From contig CANTUV010000032.1 in assembly GCA_947685225.1 (NCBI GenBank), positions 21,955,501 to 22,019,500 on the forward strand: DNA of 64,000 nucleotides, written 5' to 3'. This DNA comes from Garcia nutans. Taxonomy: Eukaryota > Streptophyta > Magnoliopsida > Malpighiales > Euphorbiaceae. Every line of letters begins with the position of its first letter. The stretch's first letter is position 1. The notes under the pieces were generated by a model, which saw nothing but the letters and a program-made list of their open reading frames with translations, did no database searches and had not been told where the DNA came from. Shown piece after piece: positions 1 through 11,278 of this stretch. Both the position numbers and the translations under genes were made by a program.

Positions 1-1768
1 ATAATAAAAATTGGTAAAAAAAAAAGAAAGGAAGGAAGAGAGAGGGAGAGAAAGAGAGAAAAAGGAAAAAAATAAGCACCTTATAGTTTTTTTTTTATCA
101 CAACTCTATCACCAGACTTCAGTTTGATGCACTATCGGTGGAATTGGAAAGCTAATATCTAGATGAAGCTAACAACATAAGAATCACTCTGATTGGAGTT
201 TGGACGAAGCCGAACACACTTCCATAAGTTTCTATAATGAATTCAGGCAAACTATGGTGATTGAAACTTTAAATGGTCATATCTCTCTCATCCAAACTCT
301 GGTTTAGGTGATTTAAGATGTGTTGGAATCCTCTTTTCATACGCTTCAATTTAGTAATAGTAGGCCATGAGGGAATCACTGAAATGAGAGAAAAATTCTA
401 GTGAAAATATAAATATTTTGATGAGATTCTTGTGAATTAGTCGACACATATAGCATGATTGAGCTCTTGACTTTATTATCTTCCTAACAACATAAACCAT
501 GCTTCATTTTGATATCAAAAACGTCCTAAACAACAATGTAAATGACAACTAGAAAAAAATTTTGGTGTCACTTTGGTAATGCTCTGGAGACTCGGTTCTG
601 ATATTTCCTTTACAATTTTAGACACGCTGATGATTGTATTTTCACTTGGGTGAGCTTGAAATCCCTTAAATTATTTTATTTTAGATTAATTAATTTAAAT
701 ATTATTTTATTATTAATCAACCAATTGAGTTAATTTAATTAACAAATTATGCTTTAAAATTCATAAAATTAAAATTACTTGAATTATAATGATTATTCAA
801 CAAACTGAGTAATATTACTATTAGTAAGGTAAGGAATTGTCATTTTTACTATAAATGGAAAATAATAATTATTATTAATTATGAATAATATTACCATCAT
901 TATTATTAGTATAATAAGCAAAGATATAACCTAAGACTGTAATACATGTGTAAATATGAATTTTGGTCAAGAATTGTCACCAAATCAATTAATAATACTA
1001 GTGGCTAAGAAAAAGCGAATTTACAAATTTATGGTGATTTATAGTGTTTATCATTTTCTTCGTTGCTATAAAATATTTGAAAAATTATGAACCATTTGAT
1101 ACCTTTGTTGATTATATTCATATATTATGAATTATGAAATCTTGTGTGGCCTCTAGGCCTATGTGACCCTACTAAGCCAATTATTTAGCCAATATGACAG
1201 AATTCCAATTTGATGGGGGCTATACCATCAGGCTATGTGTATATAAAGTCTTGTGATAAAAAGGATAGAAACTGCCCTTATGTGAACTCGATGTGTGATG
1301 GCACTAGAGGGCTATTGTTGTGTGTTATCTGTCATATTATTCGATTTGCTTTTGTGATACTGGTCCAGTTATTGTAGTACCTTCTTATGGATTAAATTTT
1401 ATTGATATTCCTTTATTGTACAACCACCTTGTGTTATTATTATTTTTAAACCTTATGTATTCTACCATTGTGGCACTATAATCTCACTGAGTTGATGACT
1501 TACCCAATCATCTATATGATTTCAGGTAAAGATTGTTCAGGTTAATTAGCTTCTTGGTTTCTTCTTTAGAGCAAGAAGTCTGAGAATAGTGTATTTAGTC
1601 AATAACCATTACAGGTAATTAATGTACTAAGTTTATATAATATTTTAGTTGCTTCATGGTATTATTTTGAATTATTTAGTTATCATTTGAAGATTAAATA
1701 TAAAGCATGTAATATGATATATGTGAGAGTACATTTGTTAATTTTGGTTCTACGCGGCGCCTGATGTG
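1..1768 (+). mobile_element. Degenerate LTR remnant, probably Tekay/Del-like
   Basis: AT-rich non-coding sequence with no usable ORF. It opens with a purine-rich run (about 1-70). Around 1490-1510 it has 'tcactgagttgatgactt', a phrase I associate with LTRs of the Tekay/Del type; the orientation is inferred from this. The stretch ends where element A's LTR begins. No LTR ends, primer site or target duplication are visible, so family and limits are tentative. Nothing else is recognisable in it. Confidence 0.4.
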
Positions 1769-3951
1769 TGAGCGGGGATTTTTACCCCACTCCCGGTGGA
1801 ATGGTTCTTGTGACTTCGGCACTGTTTAGGCTCGGAACCTTAGAGAACACGGACCTAAGTCCGAAGAAAATGGAGTCGCCACCCGGACGGGCTGGAAAAA
1901 AAGAAAGGGGTGGATGACTCGATTCCTAAAGAATCCCCAACCCCCTAATGGTTTTGAAAAGTTGGATACATGTGGGGAAGGTGAGAAATGGCCCAGCACC
2001 CCCACAACACCTGATTAATTGGAACCGGCCTCCTTTACAGGTCTTAATATTATAAAATTCTTAAATATAATAATATTATCCATATTACACACAATAATTA
2101 AAATAAAGCATCGATATATTGAAAATCAAAGCAATGTCCAAGCAAAATAAATAAATGGACCCATCCGAAGATGGAAACATGCCCTTACATAATCCATGCC
2201 TAAATAGGACACCCACCGAAAGGTAGAAACATGTCCTTTACATTGGTCTAAAATATAAAAGCAATTTAAATTATATGATATTTAACTAATGAGGTACCCA
2301 CCAAGTGGAAACATACCTCTTACAACATTTGGAAATCAAAATAAATTGATAAAAGTAAATAACCATTCATCATAAATAAATCATTCATCAAAGATATCAA
2401 TCAAAATATAAAATAAATATCCATCCATGATAAATTAAATAAATCAATCATTGAAATTAAATAAACCAACAAAGCATTGAAAATAAATTAAAGCATATAA
2501 TAGACTACATAATCAAATATAAAAATAAATAAAGCAAATAAAGATTCAAATTAGGGTTATTATTTCTATTTAAGATTCTTTATTTAATGTGTTTAGGGTT
2601 TTGGAATTTATGGATTTAAGCTACTGTAAGTTTTAAAGGAATTGAAATGGATTAAAGTTTTATAATTTAAGAGGTTGATAAAGTTCTTTGATTAATCAAA
2701 TTAGTGTTTGAGGAGTGAAATCATGAAATTAGGGTTTGGACACTTTAAAACATTATATTTATGATTATTAGCTACTTATTGTGTTGAATTTTAATATTTA
2801 GGTTTGTAAGGTTTTAGAGTTTTAAAGATTAGGATTTAGAAAAATTAGGGTTTAAGGTTTTAAGGGAATTAGGGTTTAAGAAAACTAGGGTTTAGAATAA
2901 TTGGTTTGAGGTTACTATCTTGGTTTTAAAGTTGAATTAGGGTTTTTAGTGTTTCGGAGAATGTATTAGATTTTAGAATTTGAAAAAAACAATTTATAGT
3001 TTTATGAAGCTTTATGAAAATAAACAAAATGATTTAAGGTTTATAGAAACAGAAAGATATTTTTTAGTGTTTTTGGAAAGAAAAGGATTCAATTTAGGGT
3101 TTTGGAAAATTGGAAAGCAGATTAGAGTTTTGGTAAATTTTGAAACGATTTAAGGTTTTGAAAAGTTAGAAAGTAGATTAGGGTTTTAATATTTTGAAGA
3201 AATAGAAATTTTCAATCTTGAGTGATGAAGCTACTGTAAAAAAAAATAAATAAAGAAATTCATAACTTCGTTTATTGGTTCCACCAAAAATTGTTTCTTG
3301 GATGAACAAGAACAAAGACAAGCTTTGCTGCCTTTGATAAATTATAGATTGCTTGCTGATTGCTTCGGTTTGCTGAGTTTCGACCTCCTAATCAAAAGTC
3401 TCCCACTGAGTTCAAAAAGAATTCGAGTCCGATCCTTTTCTAAGTTTTTCTCCAAAAGTCCTTTAAAATTTTCCTCTTAAATTTTGATCCCTTCTGTGTT
3501 GTGTTTTAGTCCTTATTTATAGAAGATTTTGATGATTAATCTCAATTTTTCACGAAATCTAACATTAATTAAGAAAAGAAAACTGAAACCGAATTGAATT
3601 TGGTTTCGAAAAAATTTGCGTCGGAAAAATTTCGCTGGCGAAAAAAAACTGCTGCGGAATAATTTCACTGGCAAAAAAGTTGCTGCAGGAGCTTGCGGGC
3701 TGCGGGGGCGAAATGGCCCAAGGCCATTTCGTCCGACCCCATTTCGGCGATGAAATTTTTTGTCGCCAATTTTTTTATTTTTATTTTTATTTATTATTAA
3801 TTATAAAAACTAAATACTAAAGCAAATATTATTTAATTAATATAACACAAAAATTATTTTGGATTAATTAAAATATATTGGACCACACAAAAATTATTTG
3901 GACTTATTAAAATATATTGGACCGGACTGGATAAAAAATTAAGGGTCTACA
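1769..3951 (-). mobile_element. 3' LTR of element A
   Basis: Reverse-complement homologue of the 5' LTR of element B (14577-16772), 2183 versus 2196 bases. On the minus strand it starts TGTAGACCCTT at 3951 and ends CCCCGCTCA at 1769. It is preceded by a polypurine tract and not followed by a primer site, so it is the 3' copy. It contains a TATA-like box (complement of 3515-3521), a block of telobox-like AGGGTTT motifs (about 2545-3190) and a perfect 10-bp hairpin with a 3-nt loop at 3709-3731 (arms CGAAATGGCC and GGCCATTTCG). Confidence 0.85.
3515..3521 (-). promoter_or_regulatory. TATA-like box in LTR of A
   Basis: On the minus strand the sequence reads TATAAAT shortly before an AGGAC context, the same arrangement as TATAAAT at 15028-15034 in the element B LTR. 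It would be the LTR promoter, with the telobox-rich part downstream of the start site. Activity is inferred only. Confidence 0.45.
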
Positions 3952-3968
3952 GTTTGCCCTCTGCTTGA
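3952..3968 (-). other. Polypurine tract of element A
   Basis: Directly upstream of the LTR start, the minus strand reads GCAGAGGGCAAAC, matching GCAGGGGGCAAAT before the 3' LTR of element B. It would prime plus-strand DNA synthesis. Confidence 0.7.
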
Positions 3969-4024
3969 ATGATTTGAGACTTTAGTAAAAGAGAGTGAAA
4001 AGCGATAAGATTTAATTTTTGAGG

Positions 4025-4465
4025 TGGCTAAGGTTTTGAGTTCTAGACCCGGTTCAAATTCTAGACTTAAGGATAATTTTAGGTTCTAGACCTAAGAAAA
4101 ATTTGGGTTCTGGACTCGAGCTAAGTTTTGGACTTAGAAGAGATTCTAGGTTCTGGACCTAAGAAAAATTTGGATTCTGGACCCGAGCTAAGTTTTGGAC
4201 TTAGAAGAGATTCTAGGTTCTGGACCTAAGGAAAAATTTGGGTTCTGGACCCGAGCTAAGTTCTGGACTTAAAAGAGATTCTAGGTTCTGGAACTAAGGA
4301 AAATTTGTGTTCTGGATCCGAGCTAAGTTCTGGACTTAAAAGAGATTCTAGGTTCTGAACCTAAGGAAAATTTGGGTTCTGGACCCGAGCTAAGTTCTGA
4401 ACTTAAAAGAGATTCTAGGTTCGGACCTAAGGAAAATTTGAGTTCTGGACCCGAGCTAATAAAAA
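4025..4465 (-). repeat. 67-bp tandem repeat with three mini-hairpins per unit
   Basis: About six copies with period 66-68 bases (the GAGCTAAG motif recurs near 4117, 4184, 4252, 4319, 4386 and 4452). A typical unit contains three short inverted repeats around the same core TCTGG: GGGT-TCTGG-ACCC (4240-4252), TAAGT-TCTGG-ACTTA (4257-4271) and TAGGT-TCTGG-ACCTA (4214-4228). Tandem repeats just before the 3' LTR are known in Ogre/Tat elements; the paired constant-core arrangement is what stands out. Confidence 0.85.
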
Positions 4466-4615
4466 TTTAATTATCTGCAAAAAATAATTTTTTGGGTTTA
4501 AAAAGTTTGACTAATTTTTATGCACATGTCTTCTCCTTGCCCCCTGCTTGTAAAAATATTTATACACATGCAAGCATTTGAATGATTAAATTGAATAATT
4601 GAATTTACTATTTAT

Positions 4616-4800
4616 TTACTGTGTAGTCACTGTTCATGCATTATTCACTATTTATAAATAGTAACTTACTATTCATAAATAGTAGTAATTAGTATTTTAC
4701 TATTGAAAATAGTAATTTACTATTTATAAATAGTAAAATTTACTATTCATCAATAATAAAGTTTACTATTTATGAACAGTAAAACTTACTTTTGAATTTT
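4616..4800. repeat. AT-rich palindromic repeats upstream of the PMD gene
   Basis: Five or so variants of a palindrome built on TTACTATTTATAAATAGTAA occur between 4645 and 4790 and end about 30 bases before a TATA box. They could form cruciforms or hairpins, or serve as promoter elements of the antisense gene. There is no coding potential. Confidence 0.6.
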
Positions 4801-4822
4801 GTTTTTTTCCTTGCCATTTTTC

Positions 4823-4830
4823 TATATAAA
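4823..4830 (+). promoter_or_regulatory. TATA box of the antisense PMD-like gene
   Basis: TATATAAA lies about 100 bases before the ATG at 4930, with a pyrimidine-rich, A-ending leader between them. This is the normal plant spacing for a TATA box plus a 60-80-base 5' leader. Confidence 0.5.
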
Positions 4831-4929
4831 CAAATGAATACCTTCATTTCATTCACATCAAAATTCTTAATTTCTATAATTCTCTCAAATTCTTTCAAAT
4901 TTAGCACATAGTTTTCAAAAAAAAAAAAA

Positions 4930-7371
4930 ATGCATGCTTCAAGGTCAGGAACTCATTCTAATGCCGAGTTATTAGAGTTTATTCGGCATCATGAAGATGG
5001 AAATATAGATCTACTAGCCGGGATGCCGTTTCATCGTAGTTGCAACCAAAAGAGTGCGGTAATTATTTTTTTTTTCTTTTTTCTTTTCTTGATTTTTTCA
5101 TCTTTTTTTTCTTTCTTTCTTTTTTCGCTTTTTTATTTTTCTTCTCTTTTTTTGTTTTTTTTATTTGTTTATATTATTATTATTATTTTTTTTGATTTTT
5201 GATTTATATTTTAATATTTTGCTCTTTTATTATTATTGTGTTTGCCTTTATTTTTTTATTTATATTTTTATATTATTATAATTTTTTAGAAAATTTAGGA
5301 AAAATATATTGATTTAAGCAGATAGGATAATATGTACTTACCTGGTATTAACTTACCAGGCTCCGTGTTAGCGTGATCGTTGCGTTGTTCGGGTTGGAGG
5401 GTGTATCTACAAAGCTCGACAATGGTATAATATAGTGCCATCTCGGGTAAGGCAGATTATTCGAGATTGCGGCTTTGAGAGCTTCATCTTACAATTGCTA
5501 TCCGAGGAGTATCAGATAGACCAGAGCGTAGTCCAGGCACTTGCAGAATGATAGTTGGACACAGCTCATACTTTTCACTTGCCCATTGGAGAGATGACAA
5601 TTGGTCCGGTCGATTTTACTGCTATAACCGGCCTTCGATATGATGGTGTTCCGGTTCCTCTGACTAATGATATTTTAACATTTGAAGAAATTCAGCAATT
5701 AATTGGTATGGAACCATCATATAAAGGGCCCTTTAAGATAAAAATTGAACCGATTCATAGTTATTGGATGAACTACGAAGGACGGGTTCATAGAGACACG
5801 GCCCAATAGTATGCTCGAGGATTTTTGTTATATTTGCTTGGGTTGATCATCTTAGGCAGCACTGAATCCTCCATCCACTTGTCCTTGTTGAGGGCCCTTT
5901 CTTATTTTAGGACGATACCATCTTCTTGTTGGGGTGAAGCTGGTCTCGCCTGTCTTTACCATGGTCTTGATAAAATTTGCCGAAACAAGAAGCCTTTTGT
6001 CGGCTTGATGGCAGTTGTCAAGGCATTCTTCTTCTACCAATGTCAATTCTGCTCCTTTCTTGTATGAATTTGATCTTTACTATTATTGTAGGCATGGGCA
6101 TATGAACACAACCTCGTGAGGGTACTTGGTATTTTTCGAGATAGAGTCGGGTATCCGAGATTAAATTTCTAGCTGTCAGATAGTGTAAACGTTCCCAGCT
6201 CTCACCATGTGCTTACTCACCGCTTTGTGTTGAGCCACTTAACCTAGGACCAGGTGAAATAACATTAGTATACTTTAAATTTTATGTGAAAGTTTACTTA
6301 CCTTATGTTATTTTGCAGGTGAATTTGGCCTGGTGGAACCCGAAAGAGAGGACTAACTAGTCTTCCTTCATGAAGGCTGCACTATCTTTCCAACATTCTC
6401 GCCAAGTCATCGATGGCCCAGTGTCTAGTGGTTGGTTTCTCAGAGAGAGAGAGTTTATGAGTGGTTTCTTGGTCCAGAGCAGCGGAGGGTTCTAATGCAT
6501 TACCCATAATATACTTTAAATATTATGTCAATGTCGGAGGATGCATGGTTGTCGGCTCGGTATGGTTATGGTGTTGAGGCATTTCTCTATCCGCAGAGTG
6601 CATCTTATGCCCATTTTATTTAAAGAAGGCTCTTAAACTTTGATGTATCTCCTGTTGGTATACGAGAAATTCCTGAAGAAAATGAGGGTAGAGATGGAGA
6701 GGACCATCATGGAGAGGCAGGAGAGTTTGTTCCACATCTCGTGGCTAGTACTTCACAGGTAAAACTTTACCATTTTTCCCTTGCAACTGCTTTTTTCTTT
6801 TTTGATTCTTTAATGATTGTTGTAGGCTATTGGTTCATTTGATCATGAGGCTGGACCTTCTTTTACTTCCCCTTCGTTTGCTCATTCTAGCCCGCCAGAT
6901 ATGTCATCTCATCTGTAGGGCATTGATATGAATTACCTGGTAAGTTCTCTTATTTCATGGTAATTTATGCTATATGTATGCATGATTATGTATGCTCTTA
7001 CCTTTTTCCTTTCTGGCTCACAGCCGATGCTTGAAAAACAAAATAAGAAACTTCAAAAAGAGTTGGCTGCAAGTCGTCAGCAGGCTTCTCATTTTGAAAA
7101 TTTGTATCATCAATCCAAACAAAATTTCTGAGACTTCTGGTTTCAGGGGATGAGGGATCCTGGCGCTCCTTCATCAAGAGGCCCCCGGACTAACGACCAT
7201 GAGATCCTTTCATCCACTTCCGATGAAGACCATGACAGATCAAAACTCCAAGGTAATAGGGATTTTGGTGCTCCCGGTTCAGGCGATCCCGAGACGAGTA
7301 ATTTGCCTCCTCCTCCAACAGGCGACGACTTTTTCAGGGCTTTATTTGATGACCTACCACCACCTTCTTAG
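4930..7371 (+). pseudogene. Plant mobile domain (PMD, MAIN-like) gene, decayed, antisense inside element A
   Basis: The exons give the PMD pattern (PF10536 type): IRDCGFESF, then FHLPIGEMTIGPVDF and ITGLRYDGVPV in the block starting at 5555, then YARGFLLYLLG, a long SYFRT..SCWGEAGLACLYHGL block, then AWAYEHNLVRV and SHLT.DQVNLAWW. The C-terminal part is acidic and proline-rich, with a short coiled-coil-like stretch near 7024-7110. Plausible GT-AG introns keep the frame at 6254-6318, 6759-6835 and 6940-7023; another candidate is 5059-5359. In-frame stops interrupt it (5369, 5549-5554, 5807, 6247, 7128 and others), mostly where the family has W, R or Q. Arabidopsis MAIN/MAIL1 PMD proteins act in the nucleus in gene and transposon silencing; a function here is not implied. 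PMD domains are also known from plant transposons. Confidence 0.8.
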
Positions 7372-7648
7372 TAATGTATAAATTGTATCAACATTGTACA
7401 ATAAGCATAATAATGAAAAATATAATTTTCATCTTTACTGTAACTAATTTTTTTTTTACTTTTCATCGTTACTGCATCATAATTATTAAACTTTCTTTTT
7501 CATATTTCAATATTTATACAGTCACCACCACAAAAGCCAAATGCAACACGGTAAAGTAAATTCGTCGCCAATTCCTTTCCTTACACAACATGGTTTTGTC
7601 CTTTTCCATCACCTTTACCCTATCAATTTTGGAAAAGTTTATTTCCTC

Positions 7649-7656
7649 TATATAAA
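7649..7656 (+). promoter_or_regulatory. TATA box of the DUF7745-like gene
   Basis: TATATAAA about 100 bases upstream of the ATG at 7754, mirroring the spacing of the PMD-like gene. It suggests the second antisense gene had its own promoter rather than being an exon of the first. Confidence 0.45.
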
Positions 7657-7753
7657 TCACCTTTCATGCCATATTTCATATAGAAGCAAAAATACTTTCC
7701 ATTTCAATGTAAAAACTCCTTTAGCAATTTTGATCTTTCTTCATTCGTCTACC

Positions 7754-9049
7754 ATGACCGAACTTCATTTAAAGAAGATAAAAATTCTATTTAAGAATAT
7801 GGATACCATTCAATGGAAGCAAATTTCATGGTCAAAACTTGATATTTTAAAGTATTTTCAAAATGTTAAATTGGACCATTCCTTTTTCCATGCCATGTCT
7901 TCCTTTTGGAACATGGATTCTAGGGCATTTAAACTTAATGGCTTTGAAATATGTCTCTTGATTGAAGAATTTGAGGCCATCCTTGGATATCCAAATAATC
8001 AACAACCCACATTGATTTCCAAAACTCAGCAGAAGATGCAGATATTATTTCAAATTCCAAAACCCGAAGTTCTTCAGTTGATGAGAGGTGAAAAATTCTA
8101 CTTGCTCCCTTGACTGATTTTTGTCTCTCTCAGTTGGCTCCTACTAAGACATAGGGACATATGCTCTGTCTTTGCTTGCTTGGCCTATTCTTGCTTGTTT
8201 CTTCTGACGGTAATATTGATCCATGGGTATTGGATATTATGGATCAAATGGAAGGAGGCTTGTCTCCGGTACCTGTGATCTTAGCTGAGACTTTAGTTGG
8301 GTTAGACTAGCTTAAATCAGGATTGACAAAGAGGCTGACTGGAAGTCCATTGCTGCTCCAGGTAATTACCTAAACTGCCCTTTCGGGTTTTCAATTTAGG
8401 TTTTCTTTTTTCTTCTTTTTATTGCTCTAATTTTTGCCTAGTCCGCCCATGTGGGTTTTCGGAACTAGCGAGCTATCCTAATTTTTGCCTAAGCTGCCCT
8501 TATGGGTTTTCAACTTAGTGGACTTTTTTTATTGCTCTAGTTTTTGCCTAGTCCACCCATGTGGGTTTTCAAAACTAGCGAGCTGCCCTAATTTTTGCCT
8601 AAGCTGCCCTTGCGGGTTTTCAACTTAGCGGACCCTTTTTTTTCTTCACAGATTTGGCTTCAGGAGCATCTTTGTTTGCTTGATACTCCATCCATGGATT
8701 TTGCCAGATATCTGCCATGTCATCTTTCTGCTAGGAAACTACTCCATCCTGCTTTTTCATATGCTGACTGGGTTGACTGGATCCACTCACGTGCTGAAGT
8801 CAACATCCGCTGGTTGGTACCTTGGTGGAAGATTTCTTGTATCACCATGCGGACATACTTGATGTTTGTTCCCCTTGCTGCTCTTCGTCAAGGTACATGC
8901 TATGATCCTTGCCGACTTGGCCGTCAGTACGGAGCTGAGCCTCGCGATTCTGACTTTACTCCCGATTTAGACATGCCTTCTTTGACTGAAGCCTACTTGG
9001 ATCGGCTGAGGCAAAGCTGGCCTGCATGTTACATTTATCGACTGCCATA
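7754..9049 (+). pseudogene. DUF7745-like gene, decayed, antisense inside element A
   Basis: The first exon encodes a hydrophilic start (MTELHLKKIKILFK) and a segment with SSFWNMDSRAFKL and LLIEEFEAILGYP. After a stop at 8111 the frame resumes with MDQMEGGLSPVPVILAET, then a GT-AG intron (8362-8651) that joins exactly in frame to IWLQEHLCLLD, followed by a W-rich segment (YADWVDWIHSR) and a stop at 9047. This order resembles the DUF7745 family of plant proteins often found near retroelements; I recognise it by pattern only. Stops (8111, 8152, 8308 and others) mark it as dead. It ends 410 bases from the converging integrase frame of element A. No biochemical role is known to me. Confidence 0.6.
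8362..8651 (+). repeat. Intron of the DUF7745-like gene filled with hairpin repeats
   Basis: The 290-base intron starts GTAATTACC and ends TTCTTCACAG. Five hairpin units alternate in it (8368-8401, 8438-8468, 8488-8518, about 8546-8576, about 8599-8630). Each has an inner CCC/GGG stem and an outer stem that varies but stays paired: ACCTAAA with TTTAGGT, CTAAG with CTTAG, CTAG with CTAG. Similar units recur at 9290-9445. Confidence 0.75.
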
Positions 9050-9459
9050 GATTTTACATTTGTCAATTCATAAAGTGTATTGTTAGGATGAAAAATAATT
9101 AAAGTAATAAAAGATGCTTCTTTTCTTTTTTTATAATTTGTCATCACTTTTTGCTATTGTGTTTATTTATTTCATCCATATCTGGTCAAATACTTATAAC
9201 AATGCACATATAACAATTTTAACATTAATTCTGTTTTATTAAATTAGGGAACAATCAAACATAAAGCCAGCATACACAAGATCACTCATGTTGCCAACTA
9301 GCCCTTTCGGGTTTTCTAATTGACAATTTTCTCTCGTTTAGCCCTAATTGTTGCCTAGCCCGCACTTTCGGGTTTTTGGAACTAGCGGGCTGCTCTAACT
9401 TTTGCCTAGGCAGCCCTTTTTAGGTTTTCAACCTAGCGAGCTCTCTCCTTTTTTTTATA
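9050..9459. repeat. Gap between converging genes with hairpin repeats
   Basis: This is AT-rich 3' sequence (9050-9285), then three more units of the intron-type hairpin (9290-9445): one with CTAG arms and CCCGC/GCGGG around 9346-9388, and one with CTAGG and CCTAG arms around 9402-9437. It separates the integrase end of A from the antisense gene and could act as a terminator or a boundary for both strands; that is inference. Confidence 0.6.
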
Positions 9460-10320
9460 TCATACATAAAACATCTTCAACCTGTCAATGTTTTCCAGCT
9501 CACTAAATTCATTCCCGTCCATGTCTGATAACTTCACCGTACTTTTGCTCATGACTTGTTTCATGACATATGGCCCTTCCCAGCTAGGCCTGAGCTTCCC
9601 TCTTGGATCAGATACATTAGGCTTACATTGCTTCAACACCAAATCCCCAACTCTGAGTTTTCTGATTTTAACCCTTCTATTGTAGGCCCAAGCTATCTTC
9701 TTTTGATACAATTGGTGATGATACAGTGCCTTTAACCTTCTCTCTTCTAGTAAAGCTAACTGTGTGTATTTGCTCGCTACCCATTCCGTTTCAGGTGGTT
9801 TTGCTTCCAAGACTATTCTCAATGACTTGATTTCTATTTCAATTGGCAACACTGCTTCCATCCCGTAAACCAAAGAGAATGGTGTCATTCCAGTAGGCAT
9901 TCGCACACTTGTCCTATATCCCCATAAAGCAAAGGGAAGCATCTCTGACCAATCCCTGTAAGTCTTGGTCATCTTGGACATAATTTGCTTAATTGTTTTG
10001 TTTGTTGCTTCTACTGCACCATTAACCTTTGGTCTATAAGGAGAGGATCTATGATGATAGATTCGGTACTTTGAGAATAAATCCTTAACTGCTCCTTGAA
10101 ACTGTACCCCATTGTCTGATATCACACTGTGCGGGACCCCGTATCGGCAGATGAGGTTCTTTTCAATAAATCTAGCCATTTGGCTTGTGCCCAGTTTGTT
10201 GAAGGATTTGGCTTCAACCCATTTTGAAAAATAATCTACTGCTACCACAATGAAACGGTGACTGTTTGAGGCTGTCAGATGTATCTCTCCTATAATGTCG
10301 ATACCTCATGTGGCAAAGGG
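9460..10320 (-). pseudogene. Integrase core and C-terminal domain of element A (Ogre/Tat)
   Basis: The minus strand encodes an integrase with the expected catalytic residues: D in VAVDYFSKWVEA, D in SVISDNGVQFQG and E in NGAVEATNKTIKQ. These are followed by DWSEMLPFALWGYRTSVR, the conserved GMTPFSLVYGMEAVLP, and a C-terminal GDLVLKQ...GKLRPSWEGPYVM module typical of Ty3/gypsy. It inserts element cDNA into the genome. The main ORF (10248 to 9460) is open, but two family tryptophans upstream are now stops (near 10318 and 10303), separating it from the RNase H part. It ends at the natural stop near 9460. Confidence 0.9.
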
Positions 10321-11273
10321 CTAAGGTGAAGACATAGAATGCAATTCTTCAGGAGGCCTGTGATTCAAGTTACCATACATCTGACATTGTTGGCACTTCT
10401 TTATGAACTCAATACAATCTCTCTCCATGGTCAACCAGTAGTAACCTTGTCGAATAATCTTCTTAACTAGGGCCAAAGCACTCATGTGCGGATCACAACT
10501 TCCCGCATGTATTTCTGACGTGATACGCTCCACTTCAGGCTTTCTTAAACATCTCAAATGCACCCCATCAGGCCATCTGCGATATAACTCCCCATGGAAT
10601 GTGATGTATTGCAATGACCACCGCCTTATGGCTTTTCTCTCTTTCTTTGTTGCCCCCGGTGGGTATTCTCTTTCTTCCAAAAATCGCATTATAGTATCAT
10701 ACCACGCATCATGGTCTGTATTAATTTCCATGATTGTCTCATATTCATAGCAAGGAGTTGATGAACTAGTCAAGATCAGAGGCTTAAGGAATAAGCTGAC
10801 AGGGTTTTCCCATACCAAAGCCAATGTGGCCAGGGCATCAACCATCTGATTTTCTTCTCTTGATAGGTGTATAAACCTACACTCCTTAAAGTTCTTCTTC
10901 ATCATAGTTAGGTAATGGTGGTATGGCTTCAATTTTTCCTCTTTCAACTCCAACTCTCCATTTACTTGGGATACTACTAGCAATGAATCGCCAAAAACTT
11001 TCATCTTATCCACCTTCATAATCATTAGGGTTTCAAAACCAAAAATACAAGCTTCGTACTCCACCATATTATTGGTTGTCCTAAATTTCAACTTTTTGGC
11101 TAAAGGGATAAGTTCCCCTTCGGGCGATTCTAGTATAACTCCCAAACCTGCTCCTTTCCTGTTTACTGCTCCATCAAAATACATTTTCCACCCTTGTACT
11201 TAAATTGCTTCTAAATGTTCATGAAAATTCCAAGATTACCTCTTCACTTTCTGGTAATGGTTGTTGGGTAAGG
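10321..11273 (-). pseudogene. Second (archaeal-type) RNase H and integrase zinc finger of element A
   Basis: An open stretch (11184 to 10321) begins with YFDGAVNRKGAGLGVIL, NNMVEYEA, FGDSLLVVSQ and ENQMVDALATLA, the D-E-D-D set of an RNase HI-like domain. It then has an H-H-C-C zinc-binding segment (IHAGSCDPHMS ... KKCQQCQMYG) that belongs to the integrase N terminus. An extra RNase H after the first is a mark of the Tat/Ogre lineage. Upstream (11185-11273) a stop and a frame change disrupt the linker. It adjoins the solo LTR that splits pol. Confidence 0.85.
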
Positions 11274-11278
11274 AATTC
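11274..11278. other. Target-site duplication AATTC, left copy
   Basis: AATTC here is repeated at 13996-14000, flanking a TG...CA unit. Joining the flanks restores a continuous element A reading context, which supports an insertion with a 5-bp target duplication. Confidence 0.8.

Noticed and set aside
5852..6046. Minus-strand ORF opposite the PMD exon
   Set aside because: Shadow of the PMD coding sequence.
4930..9049. PMD and DUF7745-like genes as ordinary host genes
   Set aside because: They lie between the pol end and the polypurine tract/3' LTR of A and are full of stops, so a passenger of the element is more likely; not excluded entirely.
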